Shown: positions 24,477 to 34,553, counted from the first letter of the stretch. The stretch: 64,000 bases of DNA from Paractinoplanes rishiriensis (GCF_016862375.1 NZ_BOMV01000012.1:62001-126000), one strand, 5' to 3'. Program-made: numbers and translations. Notes: a model not told the origin generated them from the sequence alone.

Positions 24477-26417
24477 CTACAGAACCGTCACGGCGTCGAT
24501 CCACTGGTCCTGGCCGCCGCCGATGTACAGGTTCATCGTGTGGACGACGTTGATCGTCGGGCAGCCGGGAGCCAGCGCCGTCAGGTCCAGCGCGTAGATG
24601 CCCTCGCCCGTGGGGTGGGCGTCGCCCTGGCACCACGTCCATGCGTCCCCGGTCTGGAAGGACACCGCGAACGAGCCGTTGTTCGACGGTGACGCGAAGG
24701 TCAGCGTGGCCCGCTTGCTCAGGTCGATCGGCTCGGCCAGCTGGGTGCCGAACCAGCCGCCCGCCGTGCCGGTCAGCCGCAGGCTCTGCGCCCCGTCCGC
24801 CTTGAACTCGGTGCTGGTCGCCGTCGTGCCCGCGTCCGGGTTGAAGTTGGCCGGAGCCCACCCCTGCACGCCGCTCTCGAAGTCGAACAGCTTGAGCGCC
24901 GCGCCCGGTTCCGGCTTGACCGTGACGGTGATCGTGGCCGGTGCCGAGCGGCGCCCGCGGTTGTCCGCCACCGTGTAGGTCGTGCTGGCCCGTCCATAGA
25001 ACCCGTCGGCCGGAACGAACGAGACGGTCCCGTCCGCGGCGGCCGCAAACGTGCCCCCGGTGACGGCCGTTGCCGACAACCGAACCGTGGACGGCACCAC
25101 CCGGGTGGCCGGCCGGTACACGATGTCGTTGGCGAGCGCCGCGACCGTGGCGGTCGTCCCGAACTCGACCGTCGCGCCGTCGTCGTCGGCAACCGGCGGG
25201 AAGGTGGACGCCAGCCCGCGGATGCGCTTGCTGAAGTTCCCGAGCGTCGTGCACACCGGGCTGGGGCAGTACGTCGTGAAGCCGTCGTAATCCCCGTACA
25301 GCGACCCGTCCTCCATCTTGTCGGACAGGATCCAGTACAGCGCCCCGGCCTGCCCGGACGCCGTCACCGCGTCGGTCCACTCCTGGTAGACCGCGTTGCG
25401 CCGGGTCTTGTCCTTGAGGCCGAACTCGCCCAGCATCACCGGCTTGCCGATCCGACGGGCCGCCGCGGCGTGGTCGAGGATGTACTGCGTCGACCACTCG
25501 GTGGTCTTGCCCCAGTGGTCGGGGTACAGGTGGTAGCTCATCAGGTCGATGTTCTTGAGCGACGCCAGTCGGACCGTGTCCACGCCGTCGGCGCCGTTGT
25601 GGGTCCAGTCGTCGCCGCCGGGCTGGTCGTTGAAGAAGCCCTCGTCGCCGGCCGTCACCAGGTGCTTGCGGTCGACCGACTTGATGAACGTGGACATCTC
25701 GTCGGCCCAGGCCGTCACCGTGTCGGTGGTGCAGGTCGACGAGCGCGGGTAACGGCCCGAGCCCACGCAGCGCGGCTCGTTCGCCAGGTCCCAGGCCATG
25801 ATGGTCGGGTCGTTCTTGTACTGGATGCCGGTGATGGTGTTGGTCCGGTTCAGCACGTGCGCGATGTAGTCCCGGAACCAGCCCCGGATCGTCGCGTCGG
25901 TGTAGAAGTCGTCGTGGTACGAGCCGCCGGCCCATTCCACGTAGCGGTCCATGCCGCCGAAGTCACCCCAGTTGTTGGTGAACGGGATGACCAGGCGTAC
26001 CCCTGCCTCTTTTGCCTTTGCCACCACGGCATCGAGCCGCTCGAGGCCGTCCGGACCGTCGTTGTACTTCGGGTGGCCGGTGCCGTCCCAGTACTGGAAA
26101 TAGACGCCGTTCTGGCTGCCGGCCGTCGGGTTGGTGCCGTCGGCGGTGCCGGTGTCGAACCAGCCCCAGGTACGCAGCACCGTGAAGCCGGAGGCGGCGG
26201 CCTTGTCGATGACGTTGTCCCGGGCCACCGCGGACTGGTAGTGCAGGTAGTAGTTGTTGGTGCCGGCGAATCGGAACGGCTTGCCGGCCAGCAGCAGCCG
26301 GTTGCCGGATCGGGTCACGAAGGACGAGGAGGCCGGCGCCGCGCTGGCGGGGACGGCGGCCATGGTGGACAGCAGGGCCGTGGCGAGGACGACGGCCCCC
26401 CGGGTGCGGAGTTTCAC
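24477..26417 (-). CDS. secreted endo-beta-1,4-mannanase (GH5) with Ig-like and carbohydrate-binding domains
   Basis: A 646-residue secreted enzyme: signal peptide to about residue 27, GH5 barrel to ~400, a cadherin/Ig-like domain (~405-500) and a C-terminal beta-sandwich of ~140 residues resembling mannan-binding modules. The acid/base is the Glu of DLANEP (about 213) and the nucleophile that of MLGEFGL (about 330). The start FVTRSGNRLLLAGKPFRFAGTNNYY-type region is typical of GH5_7 mannanases. Start GTG 26417 lies 6 nt after a -10 (TAGATT), so the mRNA is leaderless. Its promoter carries the operator shared with the transporter and the GH36/GH2 genes. Confidence 0.9.
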   Translation of the reverse strand: MKLRTRGAVVLATALLSTMAAVPASAAPASSSFVTRSGNRLLLAGKPFRFAGTNNYYLHYQSAVARDNVIDKAAASGFTVLRTWGWFDTGTADGTNPTAGSQNGVYFQYWDGTGHPKYNDGPDGLERLDAVVAKAKEAGVRLVIPFTNNWGDFGGMDRYVEWAGGSYHDDFYTDATIRGWFRDYIAHVLNRTNTITGIQYKNDPTIMAWDLANEPRCVGSGRYPRSSTCTTDTVTAWADEMSTFIKSVDRKHLVTAGDEGFFNDQPGGDDWTHNGADGVDTVRLASLKNIDLMSYHLYPDHWGKTTEWSTQYILDHAAAARRIGKPVMLGEFGLKDKTRRNAVYQEWTDAVTASGQAGALYWILSDKMEDGSLYGDYDGFTTYCPSPVCTTLGNFSKRIRGLASTFPPVADDDGATVEFGTTATVAALANDIVYRPATRVVPSTVRLSATAVTGGTFAAAADGTVSFVPADGFYGRASTTYTVADNRGRRSAPATITVTVKPEPGAALKLFDFESGVQGWAPANFNPDAGTTATSTEFKADGAQSLRLTGTAGGWFGTQLAEPIDLSKRATLTFASPSNNGSFAVSFQTGDAWTWCQGDAHPTGEGIYALDLTALAPGCPTINVVHTMNLYIGGGQDQWIDAVTVL

Positions 26418-26423
26418 GGCGCG

Positions 26424-26452
26424 AATCTAAACGCGCTTAACTTACTGGTCAA
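26424..26452 (-). promoter_or_regulatory. mannanase promoter with embedded operator
   Basis: On the minus strand TTGACC (26452-26447), 17-bp spacer and TAGATT (26429-26424) precede GTG 26417. The spacer overlaps operator A, CTAAACGCGCTTAAC (26427-26441, plus-strand reading). Confidence 0.7.
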
Positions 26453-26464
26453 GGCGTGACCAGC

Positions 26465-26483
26465 ATCGATGTAACTCATCGAT
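26465..26483. promoter_or_regulatory. inverted repeat ATCGATG-N5-CATCGAT
   Basis: Perfect 7-bp arms with loop TAACT midway between the divergent mannanase and transporter promoters; a second, unidentified regulator may bind here. Confidence 0.4.
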
Positions 26484-26547
26484 AACGTTCGAAATGACAA
26501 AGCCATAACGGATCGCCACACACCGGGCGGCACCGGGACATCAACTC

Positions 26548-26577
26548 TTGACATAGCAAACTTAAGCGACTTAATAA
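26548..26577 (+). promoter_or_regulatory. transporter promoter with embedded operator
   Basis: TTGACA (26548-26553), 18-bp spacer and TAATAA (26572-26577). Operator B, CTTAAGCGACTTAAT (26561-26575), lies in the spacer and covers the -10 edge. Confidence 0.7.
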
Positions 26578-26640
26578 TGTCCCGTCGATGTCCCGTTCCC
26601 ATCCCCCGCCGTTGACGGCGATCGATTGAGGGATCCACCC

Positions 26641-28338
26641 ATGCGCAGACACCCCACCCGGCGAGTCGTCCTCGCCGTGGCCGCCACGTCGGCCTTGTTA
26701 CTCTCCCTGGCCGCCTGTTCGGACAGCTCCTCCGAGGGCAAGTCCACCGGCACCGCCGCGAACAGCTCCATCACCATCTTCAACGGAGCCACCGGCACGA
26801 TCGTGGAGAACTGGAACCCGTTCACGCCGACGTTCCTTCAGCCGACCAACGGCCTGATCCACGAGCCGCTCTACTACTTCAACCTCGCCACCGAGGCCAA
26901 GCCCGAGCCGATCCTGGCCACCGCCTACGAGTGGGCCCCGGACGGCAAGACGCTGACCATCACCACGCGTGAGGGCGTGAAGTGGTCGGACGGCCAGCCG
27001 TTCTCGGCCAAGGACGTGGCGTTCACGTTCGACCTGATCCGGCGCACCCCGGCGATCAACAGCGGCGGCACCAAGTTCGACTCGGCCACCGCCAAGGACG
27101 ACAAGACCGTGGTGCTGACGTTCCCGCAGAACGCGTTCACCGAGGAAGCCAGCATCATCGGCAACACGCCGATCGTCCCGGAGCACGTCTGGAGCAAGAT
27201 CGCCGACCCGGGCAAGAGCATCAACCCGAACCCGGTCGGCACCGGCCCGTACAAGCTCAAGACCTTCTCGGCGCAGAGCTACGTGATGGAGAAGAACCCG
27301 AACTACTGGGTGGCCGGCAAGCCGGAGATCGCGAACGTCCGGTACATCGCGCTGGCCACCGCCGACGCCGCGAGCGCCGCGCTGATCGCCGGTCAGGTGG
27401 ACTGGATGAGCTCCTTCCTGCCCGGTCTGGAGCAACTGCTCAAGGACAAGAAGAATCTGGCGTACGTGAACACGCCCGCGCTCACCGCGTCGATGTTCAC
27501 CTGCTCGAACGCGGCCATGGGCTGCAGCGGCCCGCAGACCGACGTCGCCGTGCGCCAGGCCCTCTACCACGCGATCGACCGCGAGCAGCTCAACAAGCTG
27601 GCCGGCGGCGGCTTCGCCGGTAAGGCGTCGCCCACCCTGCTGCTGCCCGACCGCGACAAGAAGTGGATCACCGACGAGAAGCTGGTCGACACCCCGCCGG
27701 CCCCGCACCCCGAGATGGCCAACGAGATCCTCGACAAGGCCGGCTGGGCCAAGGGCGCGGACGGTATCCGGGCCAAGGACGGCAAGCGGCTGACCCTGAC
27801 CATCCAGACCGTCACCGGCTGGAGCGACTTCATCTCGCTCAACGACGCGATGGCGCAGCAGCTCAAGGCGGTCGGCGTCGAGCTCAAGCCGACCCAGCTG
27901 TCCTGGAACGAGTGGAACAACAACCAGGTGCAGGGCAAGTTCCAGCTGTCGCTGGACTCGATCGGCCTGGGCGCGTCGTCCAACCCGTACTACACCTACA
28001 ACCCGCGTTACCACTCGCGGACCGCGGCCAAGGTCGGGGCGCCGGCCGGCAACAGCGGCAACTACGCCCGCTACAGCAACCCGGTGGTGGACAAGGCGAT
28101 CGACGCGGCGGCGATCACCAACGACGAGGCGGCGCAGAAGGCGCAGTACGCGATCATCCAGACCGAGATCGCCCGGGACCTGCCCTACATCCCGATCTAC
28201 CTGAACTCGATGCTCACCGAGTTCAACACCGCGAACGCCACCGGCTGGCCCACCAACGACAACAAGTACGCCCTGCCGGCGTCCTGGAAGCAGTGGGACA
28301 ACCGGGCCGTCCTGCTCAACCTGAAGCCCGCGAAGTAA
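26641..28338 (+). CDS. ABC transporter solute-binding lipoprotein (SBP family 5)
   Basis: A 565-residue lipoprotein with lipobox LAAC (Cys26) after a basic signal sequence. It belongs to the oligopeptide/nickel (OppA/DppA-like) binding family, recognisable from YKLKTFSAQSYVMEKNPNYW. ATG 26641 follows GAGGGA; an upstream in-frame ATG at 26626 lacks a site. Although the family name suggests peptides, several family-5 proteins bind manno- or cello-oligosaccharides. Divergence from a mannanase and a shared operator argue that this one binds mannooligosaccharides. Confidence 0.9.
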   Translation: MRRHPTRRVVLAVAATSALLLSLAACSDSSSEGKSTGTAANSSITIFNGATGTIVENWNPFTPTFLQPTNGLIHEPLYYFNLATEAKPEPILATAYEWAPDGKTLTITTREGVKWSDGQPFSAKDVAFTFDLIRRTPAINSGGTKFDSATAKDDKTVVLTFPQNAFTEEASIIGNTPIVPEHVWSKIADPGKSINPNPVGTGPYKLKTFSAQSYVMEKNPNYWVAGKPEIANVRYIALATADAASAALIAGQVDWMSSFLPGLEQLLKDKKNLAYVNTPALTASMFTCSNAAMGCSGPQTDVAVRQALYHAIDREQLNKLAGGGFAGKASPTLLLPDRDKKWITDEKLVDTPPAPHPEMANEILDKAGWAKGADGIRAKDGKRLTLTIQTVTGWSDFISLNDAMAQQLKAVGVELKPTQLSWNEWNNNQVQGKFQLSLDSIGLGASSNPYYTYNPRYHSRTAAKVGAPAGNSGNYARYSNPVVDKAIDAAAITNDEAAQKAQYAIIQTEIARDLPYIPIYLNSMLTEFNTANATGWPTNDNKYALPASWKQWDNRAVLLNLKPAK

Positions 28339-28363
28339 CCGGACCGGCGCCGAGGAACGCACC

Positions 28364-29353
28364 ATGCGATATCTGTTCCAGAAAATCGGGTTCTACCTGG
28401 TCGCCTTCTGGGCCGCGGTCACGGTGAACTTCTTCATCCCGCGACTCATGCCGGGCGATCCGGTCGATATCCTGCTCTCCAAACTGGGCCAGCGCGGTCC
28501 GGTCACCCCGGAGACCAGGCACTCGGTCGAGGTGCTCCTCGGCGTCACCACCGGTCAGTCGATGTGGTCCCAGTACGTCGACTACCTGCGCAACCTGGCC
28601 ATCGGGGACCTCGGCGTCTCGGTGGTGTTCTTCCCGGCCTCGGTGAGTTCGATCGTCGCGCAGACCCTGCCGTGGACGATCGGGCTCATCGGCCTGGCCA
28701 CGATCATCTCGTTTCTGGTCGGCGTGGGTCTCGGCACCCTCGCCGGCTGGAAGCGGGGCTCGTGGCTCGACCACCTGATCCCGGTCACCACGATGTTCCA
28801 GTCGGTGCCGTACTTCTGGCTGGCGCTGATCCTGCTGTTCCTGTTCGGCAGCGTGTGGCCGCTGTTCCCGCTCAACGGCGGCTACGACGTGTACGAGGTC
28901 ACGCCCGGCTGGAACGCCGCGTTCATCGGCTCGGTGATCTACTACGGCACGCTGCCGGCGCTCACCATCATCATCTCGTCGGTGGGCGGCTGGATGCTCG
29001 GCATGCGCAACATGATGGTGTCCACGCTGTCCGAGGACTACATGGTCACCGCGGAGGCCAAGGGCCTGCGGCCCGGCCGGATCATGCGGCGGTACGCGGC
29101 GCGCAACGCGGTCCTGCCCTCGGTCTCCGGGTTCGCCATCTCGCTCGGCTTCGTGGTGGCCGGCTCGATCGTCACCGAGGCCGTCTTCTCGTACCCGGGC
29201 ATCGGTTCCGCCCTGCTGCAGGCGGTCGGCGGCAACGACTACGCCCTCATGCAGGGCATCTTCCTGGTCATCACGCTGTCGGTGCTGGGCGCCAACCTGC
29301 TGGTCGACCTCCTGTACTCGGTCATCGACCCGCGCACCCGGGCCCGGAGCTGA
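28364..29353 (+). CDS. ABC transporter permease, DppB-like
   Basis: A 329-residue permease with six transmembrane segments and the EAA loop EAKGLRPGRIMRRYAARNAVLP contacting the ATPases. It starts 25 nt after the binding-protein stop behind CGAGGAA. It is the first of the two permeases of the putative mannooligosaccharide importer. Confidence 0.93.
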   Translation: MRYLFQKIGFYLVAFWAAVTVNFFIPRLMPGDPVDILLSKLGQRGPVTPETRHSVEVLLGVTTGQSMWSQYVDYLRNLAIGDLGVSVVFFPASVSSIVAQTLPWTIGLIGLATIISFLVGVGLGTLAGWKRGSWLDHLIPVTTMFQSVPYFWLALILLFLFGSVWPLFPLNGGYDVYEVTPGWNAAFIGSVIYYGTLPALTIIISSVGGWMLGMRNMMVSTLSEDYMVTAEAKGLRPGRIMRRYAARNAVLPSVSGFAISLGFVVAGSIVTEAVFSYPGIGSALLQAVGGNDYALMQGIFLVITLSVLGANLLVDLLYSVIDPRTRARS

Positions 29354-29355
29354 AC

Positions 29356-30327
29356 ATGACACTTGCCACCCAGGCGGCCGAGTCCGCCGACGCCGACACC
29401 GCGGCCGCGCTCGCCACCACGAGACGCCGCCGGATCCCGCTGCCGCCGATGACCGGCAAGCTGCTGACCGGCCTGCTGATCGGCGGAATCATCCTGCTGT
29501 TCGGGCTCGCCGGGCCGTTCTTCGTGCAGGACCCGTCCGAGGTCAACAACATCGGGCTGTCCGGGCCGAGCGCCGACCACCTGCTCGGCACCACCCAGAC
29601 CGGGCAGGACGTCCTCGCCCAACTCGCCTACGCCACCCGCGGCTCGCTGACCATCGGCGCCATCGTGGGCGTGCTGACCCTGCTGCTGTCCGCGTTCTTC
29701 GGCATCGTGGGCGCGTACGCGGGCGGCTGGCTAGACGAGGCGTTCTCCCTGTTCACCAACGTCATGCTGGTCATACCCGGCCTGCCGCTGGTGATCGTGA
29801 TCTCCAGTTATGTGCCGGACAAGAGCCTGATGCTGGTGGCGCTGGTGCTGTCCATCACCGGCTGGGCCGGCTCGGCCCGGGTGCTGCGCGGCAACACGCT
29901 GAGCCTGCGCAGCCGCGACTACGTGCTGGCGTCCCGGGTGGCCGGCGAGAAACGCTGGCGCATCCTGGCCGTGGAGATCCTGCCCAACCTGATCCCGCTG
30001 CTCGCCTCGCAGGTGGTGTTCGCGGTCATCTTCGCGATCCTCGGTGAGGCCGGCCTGTCCTACCTGGGCCTCGGCGCGAGCGGATCGTTCACCTGGGGCA
30101 CCATGCTCTACTACGCGCAGAACGGCCTGGCTCTGCGGCTCGGCGCGTGGTGGTGGTTCGTCCCGCCGGGCCTGATGCTGGCCCTGTTCGGCGCCGCCCT
30201 CTCCCTGATCAACTTCTCGATCGACGAGATCATCAACCCGAAGCTGCGCAACCAGACCCGGGGCGCCCGGCGCGGCTGGCGGATGTCGCGGCAGCAGCTG
30301 GCCAAGGCGAAGGAGGGCACGCTGTGA
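29356..30327 (+). CDS. ABC transporter permease, DppC-like
   Basis: A 323-residue permease. A ~45-residue cytoplasmic N-terminus precedes the first membrane helix; the segment DPSEVNNIGLSGPSADHLLGTTQTG is the usual external loop of DppC proteins and ASRVAGEKRWRIL contains the EAA-loop region. It begins 2 nt after the DppB-like stop and overlaps the next gene by GTGA. Confidence 0.93.
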   Translation: MTLATQAAESADADTAAALATTRRRRIPLPPMTGKLLTGLLIGGIILLFGLAGPFFVQDPSEVNNIGLSGPSADHLLGTTQTGQDVLAQLAYATRGSLTIGAIVGVLTLLLSAFFGIVGAYAGGWLDEAFSLFTNVMLVIPGLPLVIVISSYVPDKSLMLVALVLSITGWAGSARVLRGNTLSLRSRDYVLASRVAGEKRWRILAVEILPNLIPLLASQVVFAVIFAILGEAGLSYLGLGASGSFTWGTMLYYAQNGLALRLGAWWWFVPPGLMLALFGAALSLINFSIDEIINPKLRNQTRGARRGWRMSRQQLAKAKEGTL

Positions 30328-31211
30328 GTTCGGTGCTGACGGTCCAGAACTTCAGCGTCGACTACCTGGTCGAACCGGTGGTGCACGCGGTCAAGGACGT
30401 CTCGTTCACGCTGAGCCGCGGCGAGGTGCTGGGTCTCGCGGGGGAGAGCGGCTGCGGCAAGAGCACGTTGGCGTACGGGATCGTCCGCCTGCTCAAGCCG
30501 CCCGCGATGATCACCTCGGGGCACGCGGTGTTCCACGCCCCGGACGGCGGCGACCTGGACTGGAACGAGCTGGGCACCGAGGAGCTGCGGCAGGCCCGCT
30601 GGGACAAGATCTCGATGGTCTTCCAGGGCGCCATGAACTCGCTGAACCCGGTGGTCTCGGTCCGCGACCAGTTCGAGGACATCTTCACCACGCACCGCCC
30701 GCGGATGGGCCGGCGGGAACGCCGGCGGCGCTGCGGCGACCTGCTCGAACGGGTCGGCGTGGACCGGGGGCGGCTGAACGCGTACCCCCATGAGCTCTCC
30801 GGCGGGATGCGCCAGCGGGTCATGATCGCGATGGCCATGGCGCTGGAGCCGCAAATCATGATCATGGACGAGCCGACCACGGCCCTGGACGTGGTGGTGC
30901 AGCGCGAGATCCTGCGCGAGATCGCCCGGCTGCGCGACGAACTGGGCTTCGCGGTCATCTTCATCACCCACGACCTGCCGCTGCTGCTGGAGATCAGCGA
31001 CCGGATCGCGGTGATGCGCAGCGGCGAGATCGTCGAGCTGGGCAACGCGCTCCAGCTCTACACCGCCCCGCAGCACGAGTACACCAAGCAGCTGCTGGCC
31101 TCGTTCCCCAGCCTCACCGGCGACCGCGGCTCGTTCGTCCGCGGCGCCATGGACGACCGCCTGCTCGCGCTCGACGCGGTGCAGGTGGGCAAGGAGGCGG
31201 CATCCTCATGA
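30324..31211 (+). CDS. ABC transporter ATP-binding protein, DppD-like
   Basis: A 295-residue ATPase with Walker A GESGCGKST, signature LSGGMRQR, Walker B IMIMDEPTTALD and switch FITHDL. It is shorter than many DppD proteins, and the Cys-rich C-terminal Fe-S segment of some homologues is absent. Start GTG 30324 is coupled to the permease gene, and its stop overlaps the next ATG by four bases. Confidence 0.93.
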   Translation: MSSVLTVQNFSVDYLVEPVVHAVKDVSFTLSRGEVLGLAGESGCGKSTLAYGIVRLLKPPAMITSGHAVFHAPDGGDLDWNELGTEELRQARWDKISMVFQGAMNSLNPVVSVRDQFEDIFTTHRPRMGRRERRRRCGDLLERVGVDRGRLNAYPHELSGGMRQRVMIAMAMALEPQIMIMDEPTTALDVVVQREILREIARLRDELGFAVIFITHDLPLLLEISDRIAVMRSGEIVELGNALQLYTAPQHEYTKQLLASFPSLTGDRGSFVRGAMDDRLLALDAVQVGKEAASS

Positions 31212-32014
31212 CCACGATGGACGTACGGGGTCTCACCAAGGACTACCGGCTGCGGAACGGGCTGCGGACCAGCCGGCTGCGGGCGGTGAACGACGTCACC
31301 TTCACCCTCGAGCACGGCCGGACCATCGCGCTGGTCGGGCAGAGTGGCAGCGGCAAGTCCACCATCGCCAAGCTGCTGCTCCAACTGGAGCGCCCGACCG
31401 CCGGCGACATCCTGCTGGACGGCGAGCCGGTGGCCCGCCGAGGCTCCGGCCTGGTCCGTTACCGGCAGCGCGTGCAGATGGTCTTCCAGGACCCGTTCGC
31501 GTCGCTCAACCCCCATCACACGATCGCGCATCACCTCGAGCGCCCGGTCCGGCTGCACAACCCCAAAATGACCAGTGCAGAGGTACGCCGGCGCGTGCTG
31601 GACCTGTTGGAGCGGGTGCGCCTGACCCCGGCCGGGGAGGTGGCCCGGCGCCGCCCGCACGAGCTGTCCGGCGGGCAGCGGCAGCGGGTCGCGATCGCCC
31701 GCGCGCTGGCCCCCGAGCCGGGCGTGCTGATCGCCGACGAGCCGGTGTCGATGCTCGACGTGTCGATCCGGCTGGGCGTGCTCAACCTGCTCGCCACCCT
31801 GCAGCGCGAGGAGGACCTGGGCGTCCTCTACATCACCCACGACCTGGCCACCGCCCGGCACTTCTCGGACGAGATCCTGGTGATGTACAAGGGCAGCATC
31901 GTCGAGCGCGGCCCGGCCGACGAGGTGATCCTCAACCCGCAGCACGAGTACACGAAGACGCTGGCCGAGGCGGCGCCCAACCCGGAACGGCGGCTGGGCG
32001 AGCTGAGCCGCTAG
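31208..32014 (+). CDS. ABC transporter ATP-binding protein, DppF-like
   Basis: A 268-residue ATPase with Walker A GQSGSGKST, signature LSGGQRQR, Walker B VLIADEPVSMLD and switch YITHDL. It is the second ATPase of the importer and closes the five-gene operon. It converges with the NB-ARC regulator, only 10 bp separating the stop codons. Confidence 0.93.
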   Translation: MTTMDVRGLTKDYRLRNGLRTSRLRAVNDVTFTLEHGRTIALVGQSGSGKSTIAKLLLQLERPTAGDILLDGEPVARRGSGLVRYRQRVQMVFQDPFASLNPHHTIAHHLERPVRLHNPKMTSAEVRRRVLDLLERVRLTPAGEVARRRPHELSGGQRQRVAIARALAPEPGVLIADEPVSMLDVSIRLGVLNLLATLQREEDLGVLYITHDLATARHFSDEILVMYKGSIVERGPADEVILNPQHEYTKTLAEAAPNPERRLGELSR

Positions 32015-32024
32015 GCCTCATCCG

Positions 32025-34553
32025 CTAGCCCAGCGCCGCACGGACCTCCTCGGCCTCCGGCGCGCCGAGGTCGGCGTAGAGCGCCAGCGCCCGCTCGAAG
32101 TGCTCGCGGGCGGTGGCCTCGTCGCCGAGCGCGCGGTGCACGTGGCCGAGCCCAGCGCCGGCCCGGGCCTGCTGGTCGCGGAAGCCGATGTCGCCGGCAA
32201 CCGTGGCGGCCTCGGTGAAGCAGCGCCGGGCGTCCTCGGCCCGGCCGGCGGCGTGTGCGGCCTCGCCGAGGCTGTTCAGCACCCAGGCGACGCCCTCCTG
32301 GTCACCGCTCTCCCGGGCGATCACCAGCGCCTGCTCGTGGTAGCCGACCGCGTCGTCCGGCTCGCCGAGGCGGGTGTGCAGCGTGCCGAGGCTGTCCAGC
32401 ACGCCGGCCTCGCCGATCCGGTCGCCGAGGCTGCGCTGCAGGGCCAGCGCCCGCCGCAGGTGCCCGCCGGCCGGCTCGTACCGGCCGGCCCGCAGTTCCG
32501 CGTCGGCCAGCACGCCCAGGGCGTACGCCTCACTGTTGGTGTTCCTGGTTTGTACGGCCAGATCCAGGGCCTGCTCGCAGTAGTCGATGGCCTCGGCGAC
32601 CCGGCCGGCGCGTTCCAGGGTGATGCCGAGCCCGCTGAGCGTGTTGCTCTCGCCGACCCGGTCGCCGGCCTGCCGGTACATCGCCAGCGCCTGCCGCAGA
32701 TATCCGACCGCCTCCTCGCTGCGGCCGGACCGCTCGGCGACCATGCCCAGGTTGTGCAGCGCGGTGCCCTGCCCGGACCGGTCGCCGGCCTGCCGGAACA
32801 GGGTGAGGGACTGCTCGGAGTATTCGGCGGCCCGCCGCACCCGGCCCATCTGGAAGTGGGCGAAGCCGAGGTCGCGCAGGGCGTGTGCCTGCGCGGTGGC
32901 GTCACCGATGCGGCGGGCGGCCTCCAGGGCGTGGCCGTGGATGGCCATCGCATCGGCGTTGTGCCCGCTGCCGAGATAGCGGGACAGCACCCGGGACAGC
33001 CCGACCGCGTGCGCCGCCGAGTCGTGGCCGGCGACCGCGAGCATGGTGGGCCGTTCGCCGTCCAGCCAGGCGACGGCGTCGTCCGGGTCGGACAGGTCGG
33101 GCGCGGGCGAGCCGGCCGGTGGGACCCGCGGGCGCCGGTAGGCCTCGGCCGGGTGCAGCGTGTCCATGGCGGCCGCCGCGGTGCTCAGGTAGTGGTCGAA
33201 CAGCCGGGTCAGCGCGGCCCGGCGGTCGGCGGGCCGGTCCTGGTCGTGCGCCCGGGTGGTGGCGAACGCGCGGACCAGGTCGTGGAACGTGTAGCGGCCC
33301 GGACCGGCCGGCAGCAGCAGGTGGTCGCGCCACAGCTGCTCGAGCCCGGCCCGCGCGGTGTCGAGACCGGTGCCGAGCAGGGCCGCGGCCGCGTACGCGT
33401 CGACGTCCGGCCCCGGGTGCAGCGCGGCCAGTCGCAGCAGCCGCTGCTGGTCGGCCGGCAGGTGCTGGTAGGACAGGTCGAGGGCGAGCTCGATGCCGGA
33501 GTCCAGGCGGCGGTCGCGGTGCCGCTCGTCGAGCCGGTCGGCGTGGTCGGTGAGCGTCCAGCCCGGCGTGCTGCGCATGTGCCCGGTGATCAGCGAGAGC
33601 GCGAGCGGCAGGTAACCGCAGCGCTCGGCGATCCGGGCCGCGGCACCCGGGTCGGTGCCGGTCGCGATCTCGGGCACCGCGCCGGTCAGGAACGCCAGCG
33701 CCTCGTCCGGGCTGAACACGTCGACGGTCAGCCGGGTGGCCGCCAGCTCGGCCAGGTTGCGCCGGCTGGTGACCAGGGCGAGGCAGCCCGGGGTGTCCGG
33801 CAGCAGCGGGCGGACCTGGTCGGTGCCGGCCGCGTTGTCGAGCACGACGAGGGCGCGCAGGCCGGCCAGGCGTTCCCGGTAAGCGGCGGTGCGGGCATCC
33901 ACCCCGTGCGGAATCTGGTGGCCGGGCACGCCGAGCAGCCGCAGGAACCCGTCCAGCACCGCGGCCGGGTCGGCCGGCGGCTGCATCGGGTCCGGGTGGA
34001 AGCCGCGCAGGTTGACGAACAGCACCCGGTCGAACGGCTCGTCCCGGCCGAGCAGGTGCCCGGCGTGCACGGCCAGCTGGGTCTTGCCGACTCCCGCCAT
34101 GCCCTCGATCGCGGTGATCACCACGGCGCCGCCACCCGCCACCGAGAGGGCGAGCCGGTCGAGCTCGGTCGTGCGGCCGGTGAAGCCGACCAGGTCCTGC
34201 GGCAGCTTGTCGTGCACCCGCACCTGCGAGACGGCCTCGGACTCGCCGGCCACCACCCGCAGCGCCTGGCGCCACTGGGTGACATACCCCACGTCGGGGT
34301 GCAATGCTTCCACCACGGCCAGCACCAGGTCGGTGTTGAGCCGCCGCCGCCCCGACTGGAAACAGTTCGCGACGGTGGACCGGCGGGCCAGCTCGGCGGC
34401 CGGCCGGCCGCTCGCGGTCCAGGCCGCGTTCACCCGGTCCTTGATCGTCTCGTAGGAGGGGTCACCCGCCCAGATCTTCAGCAGGCGCAACCGTTCGACC
34501 AGGTCGTCGATGTGGTCGGCCTGGGCCGGATCGGGCAGGGTGGCAAACGGCAT
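32025..34553 (-). CDS. NB-ARC/TPR regulator (AfsR-like, no SARP domain)
   Basis: An 842-residue STAND NTPase. The first ~110 residues are a helical XRE-like region (STVANCFQSGRRRLNTDLVLAVVEAL). The NB-ARC domain has Walker A GMAGVGKT (about residue 150), ALVVLDNAAG and the GLPL-type CGYLPLALSL. From ~500 on there are about eight TPR repeats of the pattern GDRxGxAxxLxxLGxxxxxxGR. Such proteins act as nucleotide-gated switches controlling secondary metabolism or development. The neighbours give no specific target. Confidence 0.88.
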   Translation of the reverse strand: MPFATLPDPAQADHIDDLVERLRLLKIWAGDPSYETIKDRVNAAWTASGRPAAELARRSTVANCFQSGRRRLNTDLVLAVVEALHPDVGYVTQWRQALRVVAGESEAVSQVRVHDKLPQDLVGFTGRTTELDRLALSVAGGGAVVITAIEGMAGVGKTQLAVHAGHLLGRDEPFDRVLFVNLRGFHPDPMQPPADPAAVLDGFLRLLGVPGHQIPHGVDARTAAYRERLAGLRALVVLDNAAGTDQVRPLLPDTPGCLALVTSRRNLAELAATRLTVDVFSPDEALAFLTGAVPEIATGTDPGAAARIAERCGYLPLALSLITGHMRSTPGWTLTDHADRLDERHRDRRLDSGIELALDLSYQHLPADQQRLLRLAALHPGPDVDAYAAAALLGTGLDTARAGLEQLWRDHLLLPAGPGRYTFHDLVRAFATTRAHDQDRPADRRAALTRLFDHYLSTAAAAMDTLHPAEAYRRPRVPPAGSPAPDLSDPDDAVAWLDGERPTMLAVAGHDSAAHAVGLSRVLSRYLGSGHNADAMAIHGHALEAARRIGDATAQAHALRDLGFAHFQMGRVRRAAEYSEQSLTLFRQAGDRSGQGTALHNLGMVAERSGRSEEAVGYLRQALAMYRQAGDRVGESNTLSGLGITLERAGRVAEAIDYCEQALDLAVQTRNTNSEAYALGVLADAELRAGRYEPAGGHLRRALALQRSLGDRIGEAGVLDSLGTLHTRLGEPDDAVGYHEQALVIARESGDQEGVAWVLNSLGEAAHAAGRAEDARRCFTEAATVAGDIGFRDQQARAGAGLGHVHRALGDEATAREHFERALALYADLGAPEAEEVRAALG

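Noticed and set aside
22714-25935. 1073-codon minus-strand frame over the CE7 and mannanase genes
   Set aside because: It crosses two real genes in another frame and the repeat-rich spacer; no domain is recognisable.
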